DNA of 64,000 nucleotides, taken from Rhea pennata (Eukaryota > Chordata > Aves > Rheiformes > Rheidae). The notes under the pieces are model-generated. The model ran no database searches. It saw nothing but the letters and a program-made list of their open reading frames with translations, and was not told the origin of the DNA. The DNA lies in NCBI RefSeq assembly GCF_028389875.1, contig NC_084678.1, positions 11,686,899 to 11,750,898 on the forward strand, in the 5' to 3' direction. Shown here in pieces: positions 24,216 through 39,620 of the stretch (position 1 is the stretch's first letter; each line of letters begins with the position of its first letter). The translations under genes were made by a program, and so were the position numbers.

Positions 24216-27200
24216 AACGAAGGCCATACACCCGAGAACAGCTCACCACTCCAGCAGCAGTGCAGCATCACAGCTGCACATTTCATTCAGTGTTCTTGCC
24301 TAGGCTGGCATATATTGGGGTCGCAGTTCAATAAGACTTTACACTCATGAATGAAAATAAGTTGCACTGGATTAGCTCCAAAGACACTTTTGATACTTTA
24401 AATCTGCTTAGAAAAAAAGCAATTTTTATTCTTTCTCCTTGTTTAAAATGAATATTCTCAGAAATAACAAGCATAAAGCAGCTTACTCAAAATCCAATCT
24501 TCATAACTATCAATGACCTAAACATCCTCACAGCCATTATGTATTCCATAAGCAATTTAAATTGAAGTGCATCACTCATAACTTATACCTGTTACAGTGG
24601 ACCTAGAATCACCTGGTAACATACCAATGCCCGACCTTGATACTGGCACCAGTGCTGATGTGGGGAAAAGGTGTACCTCTGTCACACTCACCGATTCAGA
24701 AGTTGTAGATTTTCCCAGGCTGCGGCACAACACACAGGAGGCTGATGTAATGTAGATCAGTCCCAATATGAATTGCATGACAGATCCTTGAATCAAGGTA
24801 GCAGAAAGGTGGGTTTCTTCCTTCACTTGCCCACAGTAAAATTATCCCACAGCTGTTCTGGTCTGAAATGCAATAAATAAAGTAATTCTCTTCTCTATGA
24901 ATGAGTTTTCTATAGCATTGCTTCTTCTAGATAAATACTTGCACAGAAGGTAGCTTGTGAATTCAAACACTCCTTAGCAGAAACTGGGCAATTACTTTAC
25001 AGGAAGATAAAAATACTGGCATAGAGTTCTTTACTATGCTAACATAAAACTGTTCAGTAAGCTTGTTAGTTCTATGTATAAAGTTCCTTTGTGCTCCGAG
25101 TTGAAAACCAGACTCATTCTATGCTTAAAAATCCACTAATGCTCATTTTCTTTTTCACGACTACAGTACAGAAGTCCTTCAGAATCGTCTTTCCTTTCTT
25201 TTCATACTGAATTCAGCTCACACCACAAATCTGAGTGACTGCCATGCTGCACAAAGTAGCCCTACACTTGCCTGATACGGCGAGTCTTGTTTATCACAGG
25301 CTGGACAGAAGTGTTTTCAAAACAAAAGCCAGGAAAACTAGAATACCTTAGATTTGGTCTCTGTGCAGCTCTGTGCTGATCAGTGAGGCAGAATGCAAGT
25401 CCAGAAAGGTATACATTCTCAGGACAACTTATGACCAGGACTTTCAAAAATTAAGAGAAATTTATGTAATATTCACAATACTTGAAAAATGTTAATGACA
25501 AGAGTAGACCTAGTCACTATTCTTATCCATTCACACGATTCCATTTGCACAAGAAAAGGACTTACTTCTGTGCTCTGGGATGCCGATGTGATCTACGGCT
25601 AAAGGCTTAATATCTGCTATTTTGTGGATCACAGTGCCAGATCAAAGTAGCCACTCTAAACAATTATGAGTTTCCAAGGGTTTTTAGCTTGTTTTACATT
25701 TTGAAATGCAAAGAACACATCTGATTTCACTGCTTTGCTTACGAAAAAAGCACAGCTTTCACTTGAGGCCATTCCTCTCTCCTGTGGTTACAAAGAAAGT
25801 GGCACTGTTGAAGCTAAATTTATTTAAAATATCAGTAACGATTCTACCACTCAGACTACCTCCATTAGCAACAAACAGAGTCAGTATTCACCCTCGAGCA
25901 TAACAGATGCAATTTTGATTTGTTTTATACTCTTCTCTGTCATGGATTTAAAATATCTCAAAGAGTCCTCTTCCTCTGTAATAAATATAATAAACATCAT
26001 GACACTCTTTCAACACATACTAATGTAATTAGCACAACTGTACAAACGAACATTGACAGTAGGCTGCAATTCAGCCACAAAGCCAGAGGCCAAACGTGAC
26101 AAATCTGAGGCTGCTCTGTATTAGTGTATAAATATTGTAATTCAGTATTAATTGATGTAGCATTGACTCTAGCTTAAACTAACATGATAGGGTCTTATTT
26201 TTTTTCAGAATAAACATCCTACGCCGAACCAGAAACACTTACAGTTATTTAGTTTAGGTTAAAGTAGAGAGTGAAGGTAACTTTCAAGCAGAGGCAAACC
26301 TACGTGCATCCTAAGAGACAAAATGTTTTTAGACTGCATGTATTCCCAGAAGCACAAAAAGCTGCAGGAGATGCAGAACAGCAGCAGCCCTGCTGCCTGT
26401 ATGCACCTGCTATTACTGGTTTTCCCATTAGAGCTTGCTCATGGAACACAGACACACTGGAAGCAGTGGGTGCAACCTCAACACTTCCCTACCTCCAGAA
26501 GCTGCAGTACCTAAACAACCTATCCCAAAGGAGCCATTATATTGAGTGAGCAGGTAATCGAAGCAGTGAAAAGGTACAGCTGGGAGACTCAGTCTAAATA
26601 GGTATTTACTGCAATGATGAAAGGCAGTGAAAGCCTATTAGCACTCAGTTCATTAGGGATTCATATTGCACCCTAGTAGATGTCTGCGTGTCAGTGCATA
26701 TGGCTTAGAGCTACTCAAGCGCATGCTGAGAGACACATGGAAGTGCTGTTCAGAATAAGTACGTTACAAAACACAGTACTTCTTCTGCTATTTCTGCTAC
26801 AGATGTGAAGGTTATCCCAGGACTGCCTGAGCTGTAAGTGGATTTAACTCCTTCACTCCTTTTATAATACCCTATTGAATAGTGCTGCGTATCCTCAAAA
26901 GCTAGCTTAGCAGGGCAGTTTCTATTAATTTCTTCAGCAATCATTGAAGAGAATGAGGCTTTCCTGCTCACTGCCTAGAATCGCCATCGTAGGCCACCGC
27001 TTCAACATGCCTGTTCCAGAAATACCTTTCTTCATTGGCTACCGTGAGAGGAATGAATAAGGACAAGGTGCAAGGATGGATATTTTTGTGGTGCATATCC
27101 AAAGCAGGTAAGAAACATTAACTATAAAATTCAGTAGTTTGAAACTAACTGGTACAGACTTCATCTGAATCATTGTTAACATCTTATTTTACAAAGCCTA

Positions 27201-30200
27201 TATGCTATTCTTGTCTTCAGTTTCTTTAAAGACAGAGCAGCCCTTTGCAAATCATTCATCTTTCAAAATGAGGCTGAACATACTCTTCACTTTGGCAGAG
27301 TACCAGATTAATCTTTGTAGCTTTTTATTACCTGCCACTTTATTTAGTCAATTACATGATACCTTGGAACTGATTTAATTTTTGTAATCTTCAAACTGTA
27401 CAATGAGTACTTGGAAATGTGCTCCAAAGTAAGGACCCAAAAATTAAATTTCTTAAGTGGACAGTAAACAAAGATTTTCTGCAGAAATCAATGTGACCTG
27501 AAGATTCAAAAATTTTTGTGGAAAAAAGTCTGGAAGGAAGACCAAGTATGTGGCACAGAATAAGTTTATCTGCGAGCCTAGGAAAATAGTCCGTGGTTTT
27601 GCATACACAACTTTTTAAAAATTAACTAGATTTACAAAAATCCAAAAACTGCACAACTGCCATAATAAAGCGCACTGCATTACTGATGTAATACACAATG
27701 TATTTAATCAGAAGGGTATGTTGTACAAAGTTGTTTCTTTAAGACAGAAAAGATGATAAATTTAAAAGAAAGCAACATTCTGTAGCCCCATTATACTTTT
27801 ATGTTTGCAGCCCAGTATAAATCAGGAAGACTTAATTCCCTTCCTTGTGACTACACAGATTTTCGTTGCCTTCTGAACCCAGGATGTGTCACCAGTAACT
27901 GTGCTCAGGTATTTCCCAATATCCCAGCTATCCCAAGCACCAGTAACCAGCCTGATATCCTTCCTTTCACAACTCCAGTACAATTCTAGAAACCAAAAGC
28001 ATTTGCATTATTTTAAGAGTTATGAAAGACTAGCATTCAAACAAGCCTTATGGGATATTCAGCATCCAATTTTTCTAAGAGATCACAGGCAAAGTAAATC
28101 AACATGTGCTTTAATTTAGCTTAAGCCATACAAACAGCATGAAGGTGGAAAAAAAGGAATAGTACTTGAGTAGGTCTGGAGCAAGCTTTTGAATACTCAA
28201 ACATATTAGGCATGTTTTAATAAGTTAAAAATAATTTTTTTAGTTTTGAACCACAAGAAGAAAAGGTTTAGCAAAGGAAAAGGCTGACAGTTTTAAGTAA
28301 AGAAAGAATTTTCTCATCAGATTGATCCCGGAGTTTTTCATTCAAGTCAGAACATAGAGTATAGATAGTTTTGGAACACAGACCACAGCTCTTGCTATTT
28401 TAAAAAATATATCTATGAGCCCAGCCCGTATCTTCTGAAAGACACAAGTGGCTTTCTCAGTACCAAAATCAGTAGCTGTTATTTTAAAGCACAAAACAAA
28501 GGAGAATATCAACTACTGCATCATGTGATGACTTGAACATTCAGCTCCAGGGGAGGAGAACAGCAAAGAGCAGCAGTGTGTCCAACACCAAACCAGTTTT
28601 AAGACAGATGGTTTTTAAGTAGAGTCAACCTCTAAACTCAAGTTTCTCTGAAGTTTGTTTAAGAGGAGATCGTGTTGCTTCCCGTGACATCTATCGCTGC
28701 AGATAGGCACAAACGAATCTGACTAGGAGATGTTCTTTTGGTGATTATTCTGTGCCTCCTTGTCAGCTATGCCGGAGTGTGGTCAACCCTATGCTTTTAT
28801 ATATAGGCACTAAAGGCAATCTTTCAGCCACTACCCCTTCTCTTCTGTACTGAGGGCTATTTTTACTCAAATCATAGCTGAACAGACAAGTAATTCAATG
28901 CAAGAGTGGCATTTAACAAAATTTCACCGTTTTGTTACGGGTAGCAAATGGAAAGAAGTTGTCCTGTAACTTCACAGGATAAACTTTAAATGAAAAATCA
29001 ATAATTCATTCACACAATTGAATGATGTGAAGTTGCTGTTTCTATAAATTAATATAGAAATGTGTACCTGGAGGTGCACTGTTACTATTTGTCCAAAAAA
29101 GAACAGAGGCATGTGCACAGGAGTAACTCTGAAAAAATTAATCCAGACGGATATCTTTTGGGGTGTACAGAAATAAACATCTAAAATCAGCTTAGATAAA
29201 TGCAATTAATCAATAAGATACTAAATTGTGATATTTATGAGGTCAAGGAAGTTCCCAATGATTAAAATCAGAGTGGATGAAACAGGGAAAAGTGAACTGA
29301 GAACGTTAAATTTGCAAGTATGCATGTATTTGTGTGCAAAAGTAAGTTTCATATTTCCATAATAAAAAGTTTTTACTAAGGGACAACTGTTCTCTTGTGC
29401 TGACTTCTTTTATATTAAAAAGCACAAGTCTCTTTCTTTCTACTAAGCAAGCTAAGCTAAAACTGAGAGCATATACAAGCAGTTAGCTGTGGGTGTAATA
29501 ACAATGCAAACATTGTTTCCACCACTGATTCATATAATTTAGCCTATTATTATGGATGGCCTGGCACACAGTCTGATAATTCTATCATATTGCTATTACC
29601 TAAAATGCATATATCCTTTTGTCATTAAAAATTGTCTTAAAATTATAAACTAGACATGCCATGATTCCTATTTACAAAGTTAATAACCATGAAAGCCTAA
29701 ATTTTAAAATCAAAAGCTAGGAGAAATAGGAGAGACACTAGGAACAAAAAAAGACTTTTTTTTTCCCATAGTGCATTGACTTTCTACCGAAAGAAACAGG
29801 ATGGTGTTTCTCAGTTTTTCAGACTTTTTATAGGTAGGTTGTTATTAGTTATGAAAATCTATTGAAATGAAATCATGCATACATGGAATCACATGGTGTA
29901 CACATTTAAGTAAGTTATTTAATATTCCTTTAAAAATAAAATTGCTAAGTGAAAAACATGCTCTTCTCAGAGTTTCAATTCATAGGTTTTTTTCTTCTCT
30001 GATCTCATATAATATTAAAGTGTTATAAGTTAGATTTCCACCACTTCTAGTTATTTACGGCGTACTGTCACAAACAGCTGACATGTCACCATGACCTCAT
30101 GTTGTAAAGATGTTTGTATTGAAAAATGTTCTTTTCTGTCTGCCAGAAAACTGTATGTCAGATGCACTTAGCAGGTTGATATGTATTTCCTAAGGCAATC

Positions 30201-33200
30201 ATATAAATGAGAGAAAGGAAAATTTGTCTCCATCCAATTCTGCTAGTAAAAAGTCCTTATACACGGTTACCTGGGGATTAGAGCTTCTGACAGGTTTGAA
30301 GGGAGTTAGCCCTCACCTCTGCTGACTCTCAAAGGGGCAGAACCAGAAATCCACCCAGGGAGTCTTGAAAATTCTGCCCTGTAGCTTTAGCTTAAGTATC
30401 CTTAATTTGTATTAGTTAAAAAAAACATTATACTGGTAAGGGTTAAGCAATGATTAAGCCAGTAATATCCCAAAAACCTAAAGCCTAGGAAATACAGAAA
30501 TTTCAGTCAATCAAGATCAAGTAACAATGGTGTCTAGAGTGAAATACTCACAGTCCAAATTCTATATGGTAATACAAGTTCAGTGAAACTCAGGACCCTC
30601 TCTGCTAAAGAGATAGGACAACCGAAATGGAATTAATCATTGCCTAGATATGGAGGATTTTTAACTAAGTGCCGCTCCTTACCAGCATCTAAGGAAAGTG
30701 AAATTATTGACGGTCTGAATGTATGAGCAATATTCAAAACCAGCTCAATTACTAATTGAAAAGTAAAATGTGAAGAGGCATCAAATACTGTACTGGACAT
30801 TTTTGTTTTACTTAAGGAAAAAGGACTAAAGTGTATTTATTTCTGGCTTACAGACCAAATGAAAACTTATTTGGTATTATGGGCAGTACTTTTCAGTACT
30901 TCCCTACTGTTGCCCACTCCTAGATGAATAGGATTTCTTATTTAACCATAAAAATACGTTGCCCATGAGCTTTCTTCTTTGAAGGTTTTATAAAGCTTGA
31001 AGAAGAGATTGGGGGGAAAAGATGTAGGGGACCACTTCTTAATTAATGTGAAATACTGAGGCTCATAGAGTTGGCTGAGAGGAGATTTAGTTCAGGGAAC
31101 GTTATTTTCCAGACTGCAACAGCTCAGGGAACAGAATTTTCTGGGATAGATGGAGCTATGTGGTAGCTCTGTGCTTTGTTTTCTTAAACGCAATCCCTTT
31201 GGTAGTTCTCCCTAATTAAAAATTATTCTGATATACTGAAGTAATACTTTACTTCTAATGTGACAGTTACTCCCAATTTATTGCATAATTACTAATCAAG
31301 AAAGGCAAATAGCTTCCTAGGCATATGTGCAAATATTGCTATTTAGAAGATGAATTCACTGATACACTACCCACATTCTTGTTTTAATGGAACAACTATT
31401 CTGCTGGTAAGTGTAGAATATGTAACACAAGGTTTTATTTCTTTTTCCTGAAGAGCTGAGTACATTAAGGCAGCTCTGTGAACAACAAACGGTTTTCATG
31501 ATCAAACCACTGCTTCAAAGAACTTGAAACAATCAGATTTTCTGAATAAGTATGGAGTTAACGTAACTAAGAATAGTTTCCACACTTACGAATACAAGAT
31601 CATTAAGCCATCTGCATAATAAGTTAACATGTGTTAAAGGCAAAAAGTCATTTCTGTAATGGGAAAAAAAATCTAGAAATGAACCATATCCTAATGAGAA
31701 ATTGTCATTATGAAACATGATTTGTTTGAAAAATATTGTTTAGCATAGTTACATGATCTTGTTAATGTTGTAATAAGGGCATTTCAAAAATCTGTTTATA
31801 TTGTGGATCTGACTATTTGATTAATGATCGTTGGCACCAGTGTAATCAGACCTGCATTAGCTGTACATTCCTGGTGTTTAAGTAGCTAAAATGTTTATTT
31901 TTACCTCCTACAACAAGTAGCTTACAGAAGAAAATCAGCAGTTAATTAACAGCCCTGTTGTTATCATGAGGTTTTTTATATTTATTTATTTATACACAAA
32001 CACACATATACAAGCCTATGCATTCATTTTCCTTATATGGCCATTGGGTTAGTCACTGACAGCTCATAGAAAATCTGGAAATTTGAAAAATTAACTGTTT
32101 TTTACATGAAAAAACTTATTCTTGGTACGCATGAAAGTTGTTTGTTTGGTTTTGTTGGTAAGAGTTTAAACATGCTCTGTTCTAATGCCATCAGTTACAC
32201 CTAGTGAGCTTGAATCAAAATGAAAAACAAATGAGAATCATGAATTTATAATGGCCATAATAAGAAAAACTGGCACAAAGAAAACTACAAGCAATTTGGA
32301 TAGTTTAATGCTGCCTACTTTGAGAGGCTTAAATCTTAACTGTTGTTTTACAGAAGTTCTGTCGGTTTAACCCTACTGCTGTTTCACTTTTTAGCATCTT
32401 ATTTTGCTGAGTTAAGAAACATAACTCTTTTAGGTGAGAAATTAGAAAACAAAAGCAATTTCTGCTCTGATTTTTTTTTCCTCCCTTTTAACTCTCTGTG
32501 TGTTTAAAGGCATGTTGGGGCTAAATCTCTTCAGAGAGCTAGGAACACTGAGTTTTGAATGGGTATAGGAACCTGACCATAAACAACCCAAAACTGTAAC
32601 TGCTGAGTATTCCTCGAGCAAGTCTAGCTGGAAATTTGTTTGCAAGTCTAAGCCAGCAGATCAGCATTTCCGAAGAGCTCAGCATCCTATTTTGGAAGAG
32701 CAAAAAGAGTGACAAGCCTTCCAAAGAGCTTGGCACTGCTCCGCAGCAGAATGCAAACCCACAGTTTAAGCTCAGCAGGGTTGCTTGCACAAGCCAGACA
32801 AGAATGATCTGGCTTTCACCATGTACTGTATCTGAAGAAGATTTGTACTTGCTTCCCCAGATTGTCATAAATCAGGCTATTCACAGATGGCTGGGCTGTT
32901 TCTGCAGCTCCCACGATGAGACTGACCCAGGGAGCAGCTTGCTTGCCACAAGGGCAGGTTGTGAGACACTGAGCAAGAGCGTTACCTTGCAGAAGTGTCT
33001 GAATCCAAACAGCTCTAATCAGCGGTTCAGACAGGACTGCCTTCTCCACCTGGTCAGAAGTGTTTACTGACAAAAACAATACGCTAGTGTTTCCCTGATG
33101 CTCATATTAATAAACTGTGGAAGGAAGTCAGTGTTAGGAAGCAAAACAGCATATAATTGCTATAGACGAGTATTGCAAAACAGCCAATTTGTCTGTGATT

Positions 33201-33706
33201 CAAATGCGAAATTATTACTTTGCTTTCATTTGCTATCTTCTGTGTCACTAGCCCATCTCATCTAGAGTCTGGGAATAATAGTTTAACATCCAGCAGGAAT
33301 GTGTGTACGAACTGGAATGTATGCAACCGAAGTGTATGCATTTTGGTTGAATAATTACTCCCTTTCAAGGTAGGAAGGTTACGGCCATTACAAATCTAGC
33401 TTTGGCAAAAACATTCAGTCTTAGACAGTGTTAGAAAATGCTCTGGGAAAGCCTCACGCAAACAGAAAAAGATAATCATTGTATAAAACACTATACTTTA
33501 AACAACAGTTACAGAAGTTTCTTATTATGAAGCAAAACAAACATCAATTACCTTTTACTGTTGAACACAGGAAAGTGAAGTGTTTTTAAACCCAATACTC
33601 TGAGATATTAGCAGGGTTTTTTTCTAGTCCATGTAAGAAAATGCTTCAAGCCATGACTCATTACACTGGCCAGCTTCTGACCTCTAAATAACTCTTACCA
33701 ACAGTA

Positions 33707-33709
<3 letters not shown>

Positions 33710-33742
<33 letters not shown>
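33710..33742 (+). repeat. Poly-A tract, A33
   Basis: The longest uninterrupted homopolymer in the window. No AATAAA at the expected distance upstream. Confidence 0.97.
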
Positions 33743-33745
<3 letters not shown>

Positions 33746-36713
33746 AGAACATTATCTAATATCAATAGTGTGAATTAATAGAGGTGAGAAAAGTCCTAAT
33801 GATTTAAAAATCCTCTTCTGAAAACATATCTTGGTTAGTGTTTTTATATATCTCCATCCCATTGCCAAAAAAGCTTTTTCAACAAGGAATCATTGAAAGC
33901 TCAGTCTATCTGCACTTCTGCTTGAATTCAGGATGAACCTGCGCTGCTATGGAGAGACACAGTCAGTCATTTACCTTCTCACTCCACTAGCACAGAGCAG
34001 CACAGCCAGCCCCGTGAAGAAAAGGAAGCTCCAACCGAAAAACAGGACAGACTCCAGTGGCAACATGGACTCGCATTACAAAACCACTTGGGATTATCAA
34101 ATCAGAGCTCAAAAGATAAAAGTGCTTGGAGAGAGACGCACAAAATTAAGGAGCTGGAATCCAAGCCTGGTGACACTGCACATCCAGTTCAACACTGAAA
34201 ATGTCATCACTCCTCAAAACTGTCAATAAGCTTTTTTGAGGGCTCAACATACCGAACTCTTCTGGAAGCCTCACTGGGAGAAAAGCCTTTCTGTGAACAC
34301 TGACCACTGGGAGTGGGAGAAGTGCAACACCAGTACAGGTGGCCCATTCTACAGGTTCTTCTGAATTTTGCTGATGCAATGCATGTATCTAGAACTGCCT
34401 CCAGTCAATTTCCAAACATGTTGAAGGAGATGCCTATGGGAAATGGATGAACTTATTTTTTGTGCAGCTGTTACTCTTTGTTGATATCAACTGCACCTTT
34501 CCTGTACTTTCTTCAGGAAGCAAAGACTTGTGCATTGGTTGTCTCCTGGCTGTTCTCATCTACAACACGCTGCCATAATTCCAGGTTCGTGCTTCTAATT
34601 CTACTGCTCTTATTAGAAAAGGTGTTATTTTTTGACAATAGATGATCTTCTCTCTGGGCTGCTGTTGCAAAACAAAAAAATAGATGCTGTAAGGCTCAGT
34701 GTTGTTTCTGAACAATGGGAAAGGGTCATCCAAGCTCACTCCTACTTATTCAGACTGTGCCAACCTGTGTAACACTCATCTCAGAGATGCTCTCACTTAA
34801 GGGTGTGTCACAATGGACTTTTTTTTTTTCCTCCAGCTAATTAAAGGAAGAAATACTTAGATACTGCCATTTCTGTCAATGAAAGCAAACTGTTGCCCAA
34901 ACTGTATGACATTTTTAAAAATAATGACCCCAAAAGTCTTTGTTATTACTGCTACCAACCAGTAATGTTTGTGAACAGTATAGAATGGGAAAATTGGTAA
35001 GACCATCAAATATGTGTAAGATTTGACCTCCAAGACACTGGCACTTCAAAAAAAGGAAGGCCTGTGTTATAGATGGTAAGTATTTCATGCTGAAGGTCTT
35101 CAAAGAGATGTTTTCCTCAAAATGTGGTTCTATCTGCCATTGTAGAACAAGGGCAAGAGCTACAAAGCATTAAGGTTCTTTCTGCATTGCTCCTATCAAT
35201 GCAGTTTGGTAGGCCAGTTAAAGACCAGCCTAGTTTTAATTATCATTTTTTTTCTATAAGAGCTCAAGATTGCTCATTTCAAGAGGAGTTGCAGGAGACT
35301 TCCTATTGCAGTGCCGAGAGGCACAAAGGAACTCTCTGGCCCTGTAGAGAGTGGAGAAATAACCTTTTCACTGCTATTTTTCAAGGCTTTTAATTATCTT
35401 TGAAATCATGAGTTCCACCCCGACAGTTGTGGCTTAAATGGGTTATGTCCTATTTGGAAAGCAAGACTGTTCCTGAGCTATCATTAATAATGCAGCTCAT
35501 GCCAAAGACCAGCGGGTTCAGGTCTGGGTTGGATGCAGTTATGATGGAAACAAGGGCAGTTGCTGGCCACAGAGAATGAGTGATGGAGCATGCAAAGAAC
35601 ATATGCTTCATCCTGTAGTAGCCACTTTAATGCTTCCATTTCTTCCCACTCTGTTCCTTCTCACTCATAAATTTGTATTTTATGAAGATATTTCTGTGCT
35701 ATAGATATGAGGGCATGATTTCAGAGTTACACACTCAGGAAAGTCCAAAAGGACAAAAGAACTATGAACACTCAGTTTCCTTCTTTTCTAGACTTTTTTT
35801 TCCAATTACCTCCTACTATTGAAACTGCTAGGAGGACATAATATAGAACAGTGTTTTCAAGGCAAACTTGTTCTCAGTTACCTGCTGAGCAGAATGAATA
35901 CACTCGTTCTGGTTATGCTGGTATGATCAGTCAAGCAGAGACCTCCAACAGTCGCTTCTGCTCAATAGCAGGTGCTGAGGATGCTCACATCATTATATCG
36001 TTGAATATAATTCACTAGCAAACATTTCTGGTTTTCTGCAGTCCCAGGAAAAACTTAATATGGAGTGTTCATGTGGTGCCAAGTAACAGTTTGTTACCAG
36101 CACGTGAGAAACGGAAACAAGCAAAGAAAAATCTTTTGTGCAGACTGTTTTTCATTGTGGTGAAGGCATGGATTTTTTTTCATGGCAGCTTGAAGTCAAG
36201 CACTACTTCAGTAATCATGAGGGGGAAAAAAGAGTAAACATTTGCAGCCATTTAGTTTTATTGTCTGACACAAGTAATTGCCCTATATAACTGGAAAATC
36301 AGATGGGTACTCATAGTCCCAAATACAAGTAAAATATATTTAATATGTTCCAGCCTTGCCAGCTTCAGGTGGCCCTGTTCATACTGTGACAGAGCTTGGT
36401 TTTAGTGGAATTTAAAATGCATTAGGAGTTGCTTTGTAGGCTCCATGAGGGGAGTATGTCCATCATCCTCTACAAAAGAAAAGGACAAGTGGTTACATAT
36501 TCCCTATTAGGTAAATTATTGCTATGAAAAGCTTCCAGATCCCCTTGCATCTAAAGAGGCATTTCTTCTACAAGGTTCTTGGCTCTTTTCCTGATGTGAG
36601 CCCCCTTCATTGAGTAAATGGAGAAGGAACGGGAGGAATATATAAAGGAAAAGTCCATCTTTTCCATCTGTCAGTGTCCAGTCAGACATCCTGGTTGATA
36701 AAATCTCTCTCTC

Positions 36714-36739
36714 TTTTTTTTTTTTTTTTTTTTTTTTTT
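36714..36739 (+). repeat. Poly-T tract, T26
   Basis: Preceded by a short CT repeat (TCTCTCTCTC). On the minus strand this is an A26 tail without a nearby polyadenylation signal. Confidence 0.97.
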
Positions 36740-39595
36740 CCCTCGTGAGTACTGTGAACTTTTAGGAAGCAAAAACTTCTGTAAATCCACTCCTTCCTTG
36801 TTTTCTTCTAGTGATAAGACCTTCCCACCACAAAGTGATATAATACTATTTCAAGACATGACGTTAAAATGTGAGCCACCAAAACTGTGGAACTTCTGCT
36901 ATTTTGCCATCTTAACTACTATTTTTACTCTCTAATCTATAATGCTTAACTATAACTCTCTGAGGTCTTTCAGAATAGGAAATACATTCTAAGAAAGCTC
37001 TCTTTTCTATTTTGTAGCTTCTAAAGATAAAGAATTTATCACTGTATAAGTCAAGTGCTAAGCCTTCCTGATCCCTTTTAGATGAATTGAAACATTCCAA
37101 ACAATGTTTTTTGTTTCCTGTGCAAATGACGTAGATGTTTCAGCAGACTGCAATCTAAGCCACTTGCAGTAACCATTTAATGCTTTAATTTTTTTCCGTA
37201 ATACGTGATTTGGGACTCCTGAGCAGGGAAGTAGGGAGTGTATGGACAACCAACATAGCTAAAAGCTCTGCAATTAGCCCAATACATAGTTCAGTGTAAT
37301 TAACTGAGTTTGGGTTTATAGTTTTTCAAGCCAGCTCCTGAAACAGCATGTAGTACTTCACTTTCATAATAGCTTAAGCATTAAAAGTCTCCCCATTCCC
37401 ATTGGAGTGGGGAAGCTCTGAAACAGGTTTTTTTCCACTAGCATCACTAATACTAATGATGACATGACAATTTCCCTGATGCTGTTATGGGAAATAGCGG
37501 AGAAGAACATGAGTCTTCGATATCTTTTTTTGTCCTTATTTGAAAGCAAAGTCAAGTTATTATACCCCCATAAAAAATAAACCTCAAAGTGAAGTAACAG
37601 AATGAAGACATGTTAATCTTCTGACTCACTACCCTGTGGAACACACACAGACAAAGTCTTAAGAAAAGATTAATATATGCTAAGGTGGAACATATGCATG
37701 CTCCTTCTGGGCATTCTTACCTGAGCTTTCCTTTGAGATGGCCCTTAATCCAGGATGTTGGCTTTTGCTGACAAAGTAGCAGTTTCTTATACAACATACA
37801 AGAAAATTAGATCCATAAACAGGACTGCAGATTCTTCTACACCTACAAGGACAGGCATTGAGCTTAGCTTCTGCTACGGTACTTTTAACACTTCTAATTT
37901 CAGTTTTCTTCTCTCAGTCAACCCTAGTCCCCCTGAATCTGTTAATCCAGGCAAGTCTAGCAGAGAAGCATAGCAATATGATAGGCAGCTGTCAGTAGGA
38001 AAGTTTGTATAGCTCCATTCTACTGAATTCAGTTCTAAGACTGAGGTCCTAGTCTGGTATAAATCAAGAATATGTGATGAAGTCTATGGAGTTAAAGCAG
38101 TATAAACCCAAGTGCTTATATGCTGAAAACATCTTCATTTTACATCAAAACTGCTATAGGTGATAGTAAAATATCTGTGCGTCTCCAAAACTCTCTTTTT
38201 TCAAGGGGTTGTGAGAGGCTTCTATTTCTCTTACTATTACCAGGACTGAATAAACATTGAATGCTTAATTTGAAGATACCCAAAAGATCTTTTGATCATG
38301 CTGCATTTATTCTAGAACACATTGCATAATGAATCAAGCAAATTAGTCAATTAAAATTATTTGATTACAGTCTTATGAGCTGGAAAATTAGAATAATATG
38401 CTCCTAAGCTGATTTTTGCTTCATGCATTTCTTTGTGAATGATTATTTAATGGACAGCAAGCTAATTCCAAGGTGGCACTAAATGCCTCATGCAAGCTAA
38501 TAAATACACTCTGACTCTCTTACAACACCAACTTTATTCTGCAATTTAACAGTGCACTGCAACTCAACACTGTCTTCAGTCAGAAACCTGTATTAATCTA
38601 GACTCCTGCAAACAATACAAGCAATCTGCCTTTTGCTGCTTTCCCAGATCGCCTCACGTTCAGGAGCAGAAAACCACAAAAAAATGTTAAAAAGAATTAT
38701 TTAGCAGAATCAATAGAGCAGAGCACAAGCTGCAATCCAGGTGGATGGGCAGCATCACAAAAGCTACTTGTCTAAATGTTCCATTCACAGAGATTTAGTT
38801 GTGCCATCCAGAGAACCACCTCCTTTCAGAAGCCAGTGCTTTTTAAGTCTTTCAAAACTTCACCTGAGCTTTGTAGAACCCAGTCCTATACCCACTGGTA
38901 AAATTCAAGGGCATTCAAGGGTAAGGTTTCAGGGATGCTAATAGTTGGCAAGAGGGTTTTTTGCGTGTGCCTGACACAGATTTATAGTGTGAGCCCTTCT
39001 TTATTAGCGTTGCGTTAAGCTTCCTCTCCCTGTTTTGCACCCCTGCACCCACTTGCGTGAGAACCACCTGCCTGCCTTCCCACCTCTCCACTTTTTGTCT
39101 CCTCTTGACAGTGTCTGTCTCCAGCAGCGCTGGCTCTGACGCTAGCACTCAGGCTGTTAAACCCCCTACCCCCTTAGTGTCTTGTAGTTCACTTTACGCT
39201 GTACCTGACCTTCAGGGTATACCTCACTAGTAAAGATGGCATTATGGATGAAAACTTCATCCTATGTCCTACTGCACTAAGCATCATAACTTACCATATT
39301 CTTCTTTGTGGATTTTATCTGGGGGATAGTTGAATACCTAACTTCTACCAAAATCAGTATGTCAGAAGAGGTTAGGCAAGTTGATGTGTGCACATGCTTT
39401 TCAGTTTGTTCACGTAGGTAACTTGCTCAGTCCCCAGCAAGACCAAGACTATAGTCATAGAGATCCTAGGCCTCTAGTTCCTAGATCCACACACAAATGA
39501 TCAGATCATCGTTTTTCTCTGAGACTAACCAATCCTACTGAAGGCAATAAAAGTTATCAGCACAGCTTCTACAGGCAATGCAAAATAGCATTTAA

Positions 39596-39620
39596 TTTTT
39601 TTTTTTTTTTTTTTTTTTTT
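39596..39620 (+). repeat. Poly-T tract, T25
   Basis: Uninterrupted run of 25 T followed by GCAG. It superficially resembles a splice acceptor, but no supported exon follows. Confidence 0.97.

Noticed and set aside
32636..33070. 144-codon frame
   Set aside because: Overlapped by open minus-strand frames, ordinary composition, no domain.
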